Source: Terriglobia bacterium (GTDB lineage Bacteria > Acidobacteriota > Terriglobia > UBA7540). Taken from it: DNA of 34,443 nucleotides. The position numbers and the translations under genes were made by a program. The notes below the pieces were generated by a model, which saw only the letters and a program-made list of their open reading frames with translations, was not told the origin of the DNA and searched no databases. The stretch covers positions 1 through 34,443 of the forward strand of contig JASHTO010000663.1 of NCBI GenBank assembly GCA_030040515.1, written 5' to 3'. Below are positions 9,665-18,666 of this stretch, piece after piece (positions within the stretch are counted from its first letter, which is position 1; every line of letters starts with the position of its first letter).

Positions 9665-9733
9665 ATCCTCCGGCAAAGCCGGAGGCTTTTGCGGTGGCTG
9701 GCCCCTCAAAGGGGCCTGACCGCCACCGCCAAG
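9665..9733 (+). repeat. Double-hairpin element, copy 1
   Basis: CCTCCGGCAAAGCCGGAGG hairpin, then GCGGTGGC-TGGCCCCTCAAAGGGGCC-TGACCGCCACCGC; 68/69 nt match the reverse complement of 16645-16713. Confidence 0.9.
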
Positions 9734-9735
9734 AA

Positions 9736-9811
9736 ACCCCTCACCCAATCACCCCTTCTCCCCTCTCCCCGGGGGAGAGGGAAGAGGGGGAGGGGAGTTG
9801 GAGTGAGGGGT
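9736..9811. repeat. CT/AG-rich palindromic element
   Basis: ACCCCTCAC (9736-9744) and GTGAGGGGT (9803-9811) flank the inner palindrome CCCTCTCCCCGGGGGAGAGGG. Confidence 0.75.
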
Positions 9812-10168
9812 CTTTTCGATACGACGAAAGCCTACGACTTGCTGATTCCCGGAACTGTCAAACTCTGGCTGCCTCCCCGGCAAAGCCAGGGGTTCTCCCA
9901 ACGGATTAGAGAAACGGTACATGCTCAGGACACTTGCGGGCAAGTTTGAATTGCGCAGGGACAGGGCTCGCCCCTGCCCCGCCTTGCGGCAATTCCGCGC
10001 GGGCCGCCGCGAGGCGTGGCGAAATCTCAGCCCCACCCGTCACAGCCAGCCGCGTTTCCCACCGGTCTGCTATAATTTCAACCTTAGCAATCGCCACTTG
10101 CGCCCCGCCGAGTGCGATCGGCTTGTCCGGTAATGTTGCATCCAACAAAAATGTAGAGGGCTTTCACT

Positions 10169-12172
10169 TTGTTCCAGGAAATTCAGCAGCGAATTCAAAC
10201 CAGGTTCGTGGACGCGGTGCGCGAGGCGTTCAAGCTGGAAGTTGCCGCGCCCACGCTCGACACTCCGCCGAATCTTGAAATGGGCGACATCTCGCTGGCC
10301 GCGTGCTTTGAGCTGGCCAAACAACTGCGCCAGGCGCCGCGCAAAATCGCCGACCAGCTTATTCCCCTGCTCTCTTCTCTCGAGGGAATTGAGCGCGTCA
10401 CGGTGGCGGGCGCGGGCTACCTGAATTTTCATCTGGACCGGGCGGAAGCTGCGGCAAAACTGTTTGCCCAGCGGGTGGGAAAAACCCAAGGCCCAGCGCA
10501 GGCCGGCCCCGCAATGCCCGGCAAAATCCTGGTCGAGCACACCAGCATCAATCCCAACAAGGCCGCGCACATCGGGCATTTGCGCAATGCCGTGCTGGGT
10601 GACACGTTCGCGCGCCTGCTGCGATTCAGCGGCTCGAACGTCGAGGTGCAGAACTACATTGACAACACGGGCGTGCAGGTGGCGGACGTGGTGGTCGGAT
10701 TCCAGCATTTGGAGAAGAAAACTCCGGCAGAGGTCGAAGCGCTGATTCACACGCCCTCACCGCGCTTCGATTACTACTGTTGGGACCTTTATGCGCGCGT
10801 TTTCCAGCTTTATGAAGATGACAAGACTTCTCTCGCCTGGCGGGCGCAGGCTCTGAAGGACATCGAAGAAGGCCACGGCGAGACCGCCGCCCTGGCTGAA
10901 TTGATCTCTACCGCCATCGTGCGCGCGCACCTCGCCACCATGCTGCGCTTGAACATCCAGTACGACGTGCTGGTGCAGGAAAGCGAAATCCTGCGGCTCG
11001 ACTTCTGGAAGGCGGCGCTTGAGGTGCTGAAACGGCAGAAGGCGATTCGATTTGAAAGTCAGGGCAAGAACGCGGGCTGCTGGGTGATGGACCTTGCCGC
11101 TCCCGCAACAGAGGGCGAAAGCGAATCGGCTGAAGCTGGAGACACCAAGATCATCGTGCGGTCGAATGGCACGGTGACTTACGTCGGGAAAGACATCGCC
11201 TATCACCTTTGGAAATTCGCGCTGCTGGGGAAAGACTTTGGTTACGCACCGTTTCATCGCTATCCCGACGGGCGTGAGGTGTGGCGCACCACGGTGAGCG
11301 GCCAAGCCGACGCTCCGCCTTTTGGACGCGCCAGCGCCGCCTATGCGGTGATCGATACGCGCCAATCCTATCTTCAGAATGTCGTGAAGGCGGCATTCCA
11401 CGCGCTCGGCTACCACGACCGCGCCGCGAACCTGCACCACTTTGCCTACGAGGTCGTGGGCCTTTCGGCGCGCTGCGCGGCGGAGATGGGAATCACGCTG
11501 ACGGAAGAGGATCGGCAGCGGCCCTACGTGGAGGTTTCCGGCCGCAAGGGCCAGGGCGTGAAGGCGGACGACCTGATCGATACGCTCATCGCCCGCGCGG
11601 CGGAAGAGGTGAGCTCACGCGGCATGGCCGAGGACGCCGCCGAAGCGCAGTCCTGCGCGCGCAAAATCGCCGTCGCGGCGCTGCGCTATTTCCTGCTCAA
11701 GTATTCGCGCCGCGTCATCATCGCCTTTGATTTCAAGGAAGCGCTGGCCTTCGAGGGCGAGACCGGACCCTACCTGCAATACACCATCGTGCGCGCGCGG
11801 AATATCTTTCGCAAATTTGCCGAGTCGCACGTGGGCTTCGATGCCGCGGAGTTGTCCCACGCGGTTTCTGCGGAGCAAATGCAGCAGTTTTATAAGGGAA
11901 GCGATGCCGCGTCGTTCTGGGAGATAACCCGCCTGGCCGGACAACTGGAATCCACCGTAGCGCAAGCCATTTCGAGCGAGGAGCCCGCCGTGGCGGCCAA
12001 ATACGCCTTCCGCCTGGCGCAGGCGTTCAACAACTTTTACCACCACTTCCACATCCTCAGCGAAACAGACGCGACCCGGCAGCAGTTTCTGCTCTATCTC
12101 GTCTGCCTCACCGAGCGCACGCTGACCCTTGCCACCGAGCAAATGGGAATTGAAATTCCCGAAAGGATGTGA
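10169..12172 (+). CDS. argS: Arginyl-tRNA synthetase
   Basis: 'HTSINPNKAAHIGHLRNAVLGDTFARLLR' (HIGH motif), 'SGRKGQGVKADDLID', C-terminal anticodon-binding region 'FNNFYHHFHIL'. Apparent TTG start. Confidence 0.93.
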   Translation: MFQEIQQRIQTRFVDAVREAFKLEVAAPTLDTPPNLEMGDISLAACFELAKQLRQAPRKIADQLIPLLSSLEGIERVTVAGAGYLNFHLDRAEAAAKLFAQRVGKTQGPAQAGPAMPGKILVEHTSINPNKAAHIGHLRNAVLGDTFARLLRFSGSNVEVQNYIDNTGVQVADVVVGFQHLEKKTPAEVEALIHTPSPRFDYYCWDLYARVFQLYEDDKTSLAWRAQALKDIEEGHGETAALAELISTAIVRAHLATMLRLNIQYDVLVQESEILRLDFWKAALEVLKRQKAIRFESQGKNAGCWVMDLAAPATEGESESAEAGDTKIIVRSNGTVTYVGKDIAYHLWKFALLGKDFGYAPFHRYPDGREVWRTTVSGQADAPPFGRASAAYAVIDTRQSYLQNVVKAAFHALGYHDRAANLHHFAYEVVGLSARCAAEMGITLTEEDRQRPYVEVSGRKGQGVKADDLIDTLIARAAEEVSSRGMAEDAAEAQSCARKIAVAALRYFLLKYSRRVIIAFDFKEALAFEGETGPYLQYTIVRARNIFRKFAESHVGFDAAELSHAVSAEQMQQFYKGSDAASFWEITRLAGQLESTVAQAISSEEPAVAAKYAFRLAQAFNNFYHHFHILSETDATRQQFLLYLVCLTERTLTLATEQMGIEIPERM

Positions 12173-12186
12173 GTCGTGGTCGAAGC

Positions 12187-12606
12187 TCACGCACGGACCG
12201 GATGCAGATTGATGGGAAGAACCCTTGCGTAGGCCTTGAAGTCAGGATCCACTGTGAAGATTGACCAGCGACGATCAATCCCAACGGCGCACATCAGGAT
12301 GTCCACGGTGCAGGCGACAATTCCCTTTGATCGGCACAGATTGCTGGCCCTTGCAGCAGCTTCAAAATCATGGGTACCGACCGGCTCGTCGTTGTAAAAC
12401 TGCAGCTCTTTTCTTACCTTTTCAAATTGTTCCGTGAACTTGATGCCGGAAAGCAGCTCTTGGCGAATGGGCCCGATAATTTGGGCGCGCCCTTCATCAA
12501 TAAGCTCAATCAACTCAACGCGCACATTCCGTTCTGTCACACTCAGGCGGCTGGGGTTTCGGCGAAGCGCAAGCGACCACACACCCGTATCGACCAGAAC
12601 GTTCAC
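12187..12606 (-). CDS. vapC: PIN-domain toxin, VapC family
   Basis: 'MNVLVDTGVWSLALRR', 'GIVACTVDILMCAVGIDRRWSIFTVDPDF'; overlaps the antitoxin gene by 4 nt. Confidence 0.9.
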   Translation of the reverse strand: MNVLVDTGVWSLALRRNPSRLSVTERNVRVELIELIDEGRAQIIGPIRQELLSGIKFTEQFEKVRKELQFYNDEPVGTHDFEAAARASNLCRSKGIVACTVDILMCAVGIDRRWSIFTVDPDFKAYARVLPINLHPVRA

Positions 12607-12806
12607 GATCGCTTCCGCCGCTCACGCTTGTAATCGTAATTCTCGTCGAAATCGATCGTCCCGAATAGCGAGATGATTCCCCTTTGCTTCCGGTGCCGGA
12701 TATATTCGTCAAGCGCGGCATTCACCGTGTCCTTCTTCGTGCGATGGTGCCCGACTTTTTGCGCCTCCTCAATCAGATGGTCGTCGAGATCAAGGTTGGT
12801 AGGCAT
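12603..12806 (-). CDS. vapB: VapB-type antitoxin
   Basis: 'MPTNLDLDDHLIEEAQKVGHHRTKKDTVNAALDEYIRHRKQ'; GAGGAG just upstream of this ATG. Confidence 0.88.
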   Translation of the reverse strand: MPTNLDLDDHLIEEAQKVGHHRTKKDTVNAALDEYIRHRKQRGIISLFGTIDFDENYDYKRERRKRS

Positions 12807-12914
12807 GTCCATCTCCTCACGAACATTATACACGAGCCTTTGTGTGATCTCACACACATTGTCCCACAAGGGTTGGCGTGCCCTAACGCTTGGGGAGGAT
12901 GCCCATGCCACATC

Positions 12915-14399
12915 CTACCCCGCAAAATCCGTCAGCAACTGCACCAGCGTGCGCACGCCGTGGCCCGTGGGGCCCTTGGCGCGGTAGGGCTTCTCGTCGT
13001 TGGCCCAGCGGGTTCCGGCGATATCCAGATGCACCCAGGGTGTGTCACCCGCGAACTCACCAATGAACATGGCGCCGGTAATCGCCCCGCCGTATCGGCC
13101 TCCGGTATTTGCAAGGTCGGCGATGGAACTTTTGTAGAGGTCGCGATAATCTTCGTCCACGGGCAGTTGCCACATCTTCTCTCCGGCGTGATGGGCAGCG
13201 GCCAGAATGCGGTTCACCCAATCCTTGTTCCAGCCGAAAACGCCGGTGGTGATGGAGCCGAGCGCGATCATGACGGCGCCGGTGAGAGTGGCCGCGTCAA
13301 TCAGCACCGTGCAGCCCAGGCGCTTGGCGTAGGTCAGGGCGTCGGCCAGAACCAGGCGGCCCTCCGCGTCAGTGTTCAGCACTTCAATCGTCTTTCCGGA
13401 CATCGAGGTAATCACGTCGCCGGGCTTGTAAGCGTTGCCGCCCGGCATGTTTTCCGTTGCCGGAATCAAGGCGATGACCCGCACGCGGGGTTTGAGCTGA
13501 GCGACGGCCTGCATGACGCCCAGCATGGTTGCTCCGCCCGCCATGTCGGTCTTCATTTCGTGCATGTTCTCGCTGGGCTTGATGGAAATGCCGCCGCTGT
13601 CAAAGGTAATTCCCTTCCCGATCAAGCCGATGACCGGCTCGGCCGGAGATCCCTCCGGGGAATAGCGGATGATGATGAGGCGCGCGGGCTCGCGGCTGCC
13701 CTGCGCGACGGCCCAAAACGCTCCCATCTTGAGTTTCTGGATTTCCTCTGGGCCGAGCACTTCGCAGGCCAGGTCGAAGCGCGCCGCCATCTTCTCCGCC
13801 TGCTCCGCCAGGCGCGTAGGGGTGAGCTGATTGGAAGGTTCATTCACCAATTCGCGCGTAAAATTCTGGGCCTCACCCAGGATGCGGCCGCGAACCAGAG
13901 CGGCGGGCGCATCCGCGGAGAACTGCTCGCCGCCGGTCGCGAGCGACAGTGTGTCAATTCCCTTCCTGTCGTTGGACTCGGTTCGATAACGGTCCGGGTC
14001 AAAATCCGCCACCAGAGCGCCTTCCACCACCGCCGTGATGGTGTTGGGAGCGACGGAGCCGAGAATCCACGCCGTGTGCCGCACTCCGCGCGAACGCAGA
14101 TGACGGACGGCGGCGCCCGCCAGGTGGCGGAGCTGCGTCTCGCTGAATTTCTCGCTCTTGCCGGCCCCCACCACCAGCAACTTGTCCGCGGATAATCCCT
14201 CGGGCCTGCGCAGGAGTGTGCATTCAAACCCTTTGCCGGTAAGCTCGCCCCCCTCGTGAATTTCCTGCAATAAGGCGCGCGTCTCCTCCGGAAGTTTCTC
14301 GACGGTGCCGCTGGATGCGGGGGCCTCCTCGAAGCTGTAGGCGACCAGTGCGGGGACAGAGAGCTCGGCGAGCGGTGCGGACAGGAATTCAATTTTCAC
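12915..14399 (-). CDS. pepA: Leucyl aminopeptidase (M17)
   Basis: 'GKGITFDSGGISIKPSENMHEMKTDMAGGA', 'NTDAEGRLVLADALTYA'. Confidence 0.95.
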   Translation of the reverse strand: MKIEFLSAPLAELSVPALVAYSFEEAPASSGTVEKLPEETRALLQEIHEGGELTGKGFECTLLRRPEGLSADKLLVVGAGKSEKFSETQLRHLAGAAVRHLRSRGVRHTAWILGSVAPNTITAVVEGALVADFDPDRYRTESNDRKGIDTLSLATGGEQFSADAPAALVRGRILGEAQNFTRELVNEPSNQLTPTRLAEQAEKMAARFDLACEVLGPEEIQKLKMGAFWAVAQGSREPARLIIIRYSPEGSPAEPVIGLIGKGITFDSGGISIKPSENMHEMKTDMAGGATMLGVMQAVAQLKPRVRVIALIPATENMPGGNAYKPGDVITSMSGKTIEVLNTDAEGRLVLADALTYAKRLGCTVLIDAATLTGAVMIALGSITTGVFGWNKDWVNRILAAAHHAGEKMWQLPVDEDYRDLYKSSIADLANTGGRYGGAITGAMFIGEFAGDTPWVHLDIAGTRWANDEKPYRAKGPTGHGVRTLVQLLTDFAG

Positions 14400-14435
14400 G
14401 ATCAGGGGCTCCTTGGCAAGAGGATGGAAAAAATA

Positions 14436-14918
14436 TCAGGACCTACGCCTCCGATGTTCGTGGATGGCTTGTTGAGTTTCCCGCTCAAGGGTACGGCGAC
14501 GCGAGGTTTCGCGATGGTCGTAGACTTTTTTGCCCTTGGCCAGGGCAATCTCGCACTTGATCAGGTTCTTTTTGAGGTAAACCCGGGTTGGAATCAAGGT
14601 AAAACCCTTCTCCTGAACCCGGCCCGAGAGTTTATCCAGTTCCTGGCGATGAAGCAGAAGGCGGCGGTCGCGAAGAGGATCGTGATTGGCATAGCTACCG
14701 GCGGAATACGGGCTGATGTGGCAATCCATCAGCCACGCCTGGCCCTTCTGCATTTCCACGTAGCTGTCCTTAAGGTTGATTTTCCCATCGCGAACGGATT
14801 TGACCTCGGTACCCGTCAACTCCACGCCGGCCTCAAACCTCTCCAGCAGGTGATAGAGATGTTGCGCCTGCCGGTTGACGGCGAAATGCTTTGGCTGGGG
14901 TGTGGAAACCTTGGACAC
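14436..14918 (-). CDS. smpB: SsrA-binding protein
   Basis: 'LERFEAGVELTGTEVKSVRDGKINLKDSYVEMQKGQAWLMDCHISPYSAGSYANHDPLRDRRLLLHRQEL'. Confidence 0.96.
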   Translation of the reverse strand: MSKVSTPQPKHFAVNRQAQHLYHLLERFEAGVELTGTEVKSVRDGKINLKDSYVEMQKGQAWLMDCHISPYSAGSYANHDPLRDRRLLLHRQELDKLSGRVQEKGFTLIPTRVYLKKNLIKCEIALAKGKKVYDHRETSRRRTLERETQQAIHEHRRRRS

Positions 14919-15004
14919 GCGGGATCCCCTTCAGGGAAAACCTTCGGATGAACACAAGAAATTTTAGCACAGGGGCGCGGGCTGAATGCGGGAGAAGTAG
15001 GGCG

Positions 15005-15187
15005 AAGTTGGCCACACAAAATAACACGCTGAATGGTGCGGCACGCCGGGCTAGCCACGGTCAACTCGCAGTGCGGGTTGACCGTGGGCTTGTCCACGAC
15101 TCGCCAACCCACGGTCAGAAAAGCCCTGACCGTGGCTACCCATGTCCCTAGACAGGGATGATGCGCATTATTTTGTGTGGCCAACTT
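15005..15187. mobile_element. MITE-like 183-bp element with perfect 20-bp terminal inverted repeats
   Basis: AAGTTGGCCACACAAAATAA (15005-15024) against TTATTTTGTGTGGCCAACTT (15168-15187). Nested arms TAGCCACGGTCA (15052-15063) and TGACCGTGGCTA (15127-15138). Confidence 0.82.
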
Positions 15188-15301
15188 AGCTCCTGGCGAC
15201 GAGGATTTGGCGTGATATTTTCATGAAGCACTTCGAGCGTTTAGGTTGCGGTCCCAATGTCTTCCACGCCTGCGCGGGATGCAGGCCATGCCCGTGCGGG
15301 G

Positions 15302-16111
15302 CTAATCGTAACTGACTCCATAGACTTTCCGATTGGTGCCGGCAATGGTCCGTTGGCGGACGATGCGCGCGTGGACTTCCGGGCTTTCGCCGGTTGGGCT
15401 GTAGGGACAGGCCACCATGACTCCGGCGCCGATCGCATAATTCTTTTCGCTGACGAAACTGAATCCGCCTTTTGAGACGTTATCGCTCTTGGAAACCTCG
15501 ACGCCGCCCTGGTAGTCGCGCACGCGCACCGGCATTTGCAGTGCCACGCGGCGATGGCGGCGCAGATCGCTGCCGCTCGCTGCTGCTTTGCCGCTGGGCG
15601 CGGGCTTGGCGCCCTCGACGGCGAGCTGCTTCTCCGCGTAACCCCAGGAAGTTTTGCGGTCGCAGTTTTCGCACATCCGATTGAGAATTCCCGTTGCCTC
15701 CAGAACTTCAACCTCCACCAGCGAGAGGCGGAGCATGACGGCGGTGTGGCAGGCGTGGCATTCCAGCAGAGCCGCAGCCTCAGCAATGTCGCCTTCAATG
15801 GGGGGAAAGCGGATTCCCCAAATGTCCTCTTTGGGGTGGCTGTACTCCACACCCCATTCGCCCCCCTTTTCACTGGGAGGCGCAGTCGGCCCTACCACGC
15901 GGAACTCCGCCTCGCGATTGTTGGTTAGGTTCACGATGCGCACGAGGCTTCCGACCGCCAGGTTCTCGCCAAGCTGGATTCGCGCGCCGTGGCGATTCAG
16001 GACTAAGGTCCTGCCGTCCGCTTTGATTTTGGCTCCGGCCGAATCCGTCCCGTGGACGCGGAGAGGAATCGTCAGCCTCAGCCGGTCGGAACGCCGCTTC
16101 TGTGCAACCAT
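15302..16111 (-). CDS. PilZ-domain protein, apparently two PilZ-like regions flanking a CxxC..CxxC segment
   Basis: C-terminal 'RRHRRVALQMPVRVRDYQGGVEVSKSDNVSKGGFSF', N-terminal 'RRSDRLRLTIPLRVHG', middle 'CHACHTAV...MCENCDRKTSW'. Confidence 0.8.
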   Translation of the reverse strand: MVAQKRRSDRLRLTIPLRVHGTDSAGAKIKADGRTLVLNRHGARIQLGENLAVGSLVRIVNLTNNREAEFRVVGPTAPPSEKGGEWGVEYSHPKEDIWGIRFPPIEGDIAEAAALLECHACHTAVMLRLSLVEVEVLEATGILNRMCENCDRKTSWGYAEKQLAVEGAKPAPSGKAAASGSDLRRHRRVALQMPVRVRDYQGGVEVSKSDNVSKGGFSFVSEKNYAIGAGVMVACPYSPTGESPEVHARIVRQRTIAGTNRKVYGVSYD

Positions 16112-16180
16112 GGAAACCCTTCCTTGTGCAAGTCCGGTTTCAGATTCGTGCGACTAACTTACTTAAAAGGGGCCGCTTTT

Positions 16181-16306
16181 GCAAACCTCGTAATGGGTCA
16201 GTTTCAAATCTCGGAGTAGGGGCACCCCTTGCGGGTACCCTGGATTTAAGGGCAGGGACGATCCCTGCCCCTACGGAATTTCAAACTGACCCACTACCGC
16301 AAACCT
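16181..16306. mobile_element. Short inverted-repeat element (16189-16298) flanked by putative 8-bp target duplication GCAAACCT
   Basis: GCAAACCT at 16181-16188 and 16299-16306. Ends GTAATGGGTCAGTTTCAAAT and the reverse complement of ATTTCAAACTGACCCACTAC; inner GGGCAGGGACGATCCCTGCCC palindrome. Confidence 0.72.
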
Positions 16307-16360
16307 TATACTGCGAAAAATTTGCATTGTCATCAGGGAAACAATCCACTATGATTTTAA

Positions 16361-16437
<77 letters not shown>

Positions 16438-16472
16438 AATCCCTTTTTACCCCAGCTCCAAAGATCTCCCGT

Positions 16473-16634
16473 GTCTCCGGAAAACCCTACTTCGATGTGC
16501 TTTGGAATGACGGTGTGCGGCGCTCCTCCATGGGGATCAGCGAGGATCCCCATCAACGGTTAGAAGAGCACAATATGAGCCTGGACTTCACGTTTTGCTC
16601 CTTGGCGATTGGTTTATTCTCAAAAGTACTCTGA
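16473..16634 (+). pseudogene. Degenerate GIY-YIG nuclease domain remnant
   Basis: Start-less frame 'KPYFDVLWNDGVRRSSMGISEDPHQRLEEHNMS' resembles YVYVLW..RRFYVGISEDPEKRLEQHN; the YIG tyrosine is lost. Confidence 0.55.
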
Positions 16635-16644
16635 GGGGTTACTA

Positions 16645-16713
16645 CTTGGCGATGGCGGTCAGGCCCCTTTGAGGGGCCAGCCACCGCAAAAGCCTCCGGC
16701 TTTGCCGGAGGAT
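16645..16713 (-). repeat. Double-hairpin element, copy 2 (inverted relative to 9665-9733)
   Basis: CTTGGCGATGGCGGTCAGGCCCCTTTGAGGGGCCAGCCACCGCAAAAGCCTCCGGCTTTGCCGGAGGAT; one mismatch to copy 1. Confidence 0.9.
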
Positions 16714-16896
16714 AGTTACTTTTCGCGCCACAATGTTTGAAATCTCCCCCAGTCCGGCGTATGATTGCCGCCCTATCCAGACACCGGGTGAGTGCTGCGA
16801 ACTTCCAATTCATAAGGTTGGTTCTGCGATGAGTATGGAGGAATGCTCATCGGCGAGTCGGCGCACGCGTATTGATTAGACACCAGGGAGAGCGCG

Positions 16897-17055
16897 ATGA
16901 AAATCCGCAAGGCAATGATGAGTGAATCTGGCGAAATTCTGAGGTCAATCGTTTTCGCCGCGCTGGCGCTCTGTGCGGCAACGGCGGCGCGGGGGGAAGA
17001 GCCTCGCTATTTTGCCATTCGCAACGTCCACATTGTGACCGTCTCCGGGCAGTAA
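16897..17055 (+). pseudogene. Truncated secreted amidohydrolase-like N-terminus
   Basis: 52-aa ORF 'MKIRKAMMSESGEILRSIVFAALALCAATAARGEEPRYFAIRNVHIVTVSGQ*': signal peptide plus first beta-strand only. Confidence 0.45.
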
Positions 17056-17232
17056 CACGTGACGCCATTAGCTCCGCGCGGGGCTGGCTTCTCTGAAGCA
17101 CGAGAAGCGGGAAATGGGCTTTCGCGGCATACTTGCGAGCCAGAAACATTCAGGCGACGCTGTTTGGAGGGCCAAGGTATTGGCCTATACATTCGACCCA
17201 GGCATTATGGCGGTTGTTTGCGGCAGGAATTG

Positions 17233-18177
17233 CTAGCGTGGACGCGGCAAAAACAGGAATTCCTGTTCGCTGCGCGAAAATTTCTGCACCCGCATACCGT
17301 GGTTCACGTCCCCGACGAAAACATCTCCGGCTTTGCCGACAGCAATGTCATGACCGTAGTACAACTGCCCGTCGTAGTTCCCGTAGGACGACCACTGCTC
17401 CAGAATACTTCCCTCCGGGTCCAGCCGCGTGAGCCGCGCGCGCCCGGGTAATTGCGCGGTCTGGTCGCCGCCATCGACCATGTAGATAAAGCCATCCGCG
17501 CCAAAAGCCAGCGCCCATGGGCAGCCCAGAGCCTCGCTTTTCCATTGCGCGATGAACTGACCCTCTCCGGAAAAAACCTGAACGCGGCGATTCACGCGGT
17601 CGGTTACGTAAACCCTTCCTTCGCGGTCGAGCACCAGATTGTGGACCTCGTTAAATTCACCCGGCTTGTCCCCTGCCCTGCCCCATTCGAATAGGAATTC
17701 GCCTTGCGGCGCGAACTTGGCAATCCGCCGGTTGCCGTAACCGTCACTCACATAAAACGAGCCGTCGCGGGCCACGGCCACATCCGTCGGCTTGTTGAAG
17801 TGCAAGTGGTCCCATCCGGGAACGCCGGCAGCGCCAACGGACATGCGGATCGTTCCATCATGGCTGCACTTGAAGACTTGATGGAGTTCCAAATCGGTCA
17901 GCCAGATGTTGTCGCGGTCATCAACACGCAGTCCGTGCGGCATTCGAAATGCGCCAGCGCCCCAGGAATCCAGAAGTTTTCCGTTTGCGCCGTCAAAACA
18001 CATCACCACCGGGGCCTCAATCAGCGCGCCCTGCTTGTCGCCGCCGTGATCGGCGCGATGAAAGACGAAAACGTGCTCGTGAGAATCCACACCCACGCCG
18101 CACACCTGCCCCAGCACATAGCCCTCCGGCAGAATCGGCCATCCGTGCACAACGCGATATGGAGGTGGAAGACCCAT
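17233..18177 (-). CDS. NHL-repeat beta-propeller protein (peptidyl-alpha-hydroxyglycine amidating lyase-like fold)
   Basis: Repeats such as 'PTDVAVARDGSFYVSDGYGNRRIAKFAPQGEFLFEWG' and 'VHNLVLDREGRVYVTDRVNRRVQVFSGEGQFIAQW'. Confidence 0.85.
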   Translation of the reverse strand: MGLPPPYRVVHGWPILPEGYVLGQVCGVGVDSHEHVFVFHRADHGGDKQGALIEAPVVMCFDGANGKLLDSWGAGAFRMPHGLRVDDRDNIWLTDLELHQVFKCSHDGTIRMSVGAAGVPGWDHLHFNKPTDVAVARDGSFYVSDGYGNRRIAKFAPQGEFLFEWGRAGDKPGEFNEVHNLVLDREGRVYVTDRVNRRVQVFSGEGQFIAQWKSEALGCPWALAFGADGFIYMVDGGDQTAQLPGRARLTRLDPEGSILEQWSSYGNYDGQLYYGHDIAVGKAGDVFVGDVNHGMRVQKFSRSEQEFLFLPRPR

Positions 18178-18219
18178 CGTTTCGAACCTCGAAAGTAGCG
18201 GTCCGCTTCCTCACCGCTC

Positions 18220-18666
18220 TTACTTCAGCACCTTCACTACGAAATAACTTACCGTATGCGGGACACTCTTGAACCAATGGGGAATCCCGGCGGGGATTAC
18301 GATCACGTCGCCCTTGACCAGGTGATGAGCTTCCCCGCCTTCGATGCTGGCTCCCAGCCACTGACCCGGAGAAGTGACCTTGCCACCCAGCATTTTGCCC
18401 CCGGTGATGAGCGTCGCCTCACCATCGACAATATAGAACACGTCCGTTTCTTTGTCATGAACTTCCACGTGCCCGGCTTCGGCGCGGTGCGCGCCCATCA
18501 CCAAAAGATCCGGCGCCTTGACCAGCGGCCCGCCGCCGTGCGTCTGCCCGTCTAATGCCGCCATGACTTGTTCATGGCCGACAAAGACAACGGGGCGGCC
18601 GTTATCTCCCGCGGCCAGAGCCGCCGCCATCATGAGTCCCGCGAGGACCAGAAATCGAAGCCTCAT
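18220..18666 (-). CDS. Secreted cupin-domain protein
   Basis: Signal peptide; 'HVEVHDKETDVFYIVDGEATLITGG' and 'GDVIVIPAGIPHWFKSV'. Confidence 0.88.
   Translation of the reverse strand: MRLRFLVLAGLMMAAALAAGDNGRPVVFVGHEQVMAALDGQTHGGGPLVKAPDLLVMGAHRAEAGHVEVHDKETDVFYIVDGEATLITGGKMLGGKVTSPGQWLGASIEGGEAHHLVKGDVIVIPAGIPHWFKSVPHTVSYFVVKVLK

Noticed and set aside
12187-12806. VapBC as a novel defence system
   Set aside because: Standard type II toxin-antitoxin layout; no extra components.
12684-14195. 503-aa plus-strand ORF
   Set aside because: Entirely antisense to vapB and the well-supported M17 aminopeptidase; high-GC shadow ORF.
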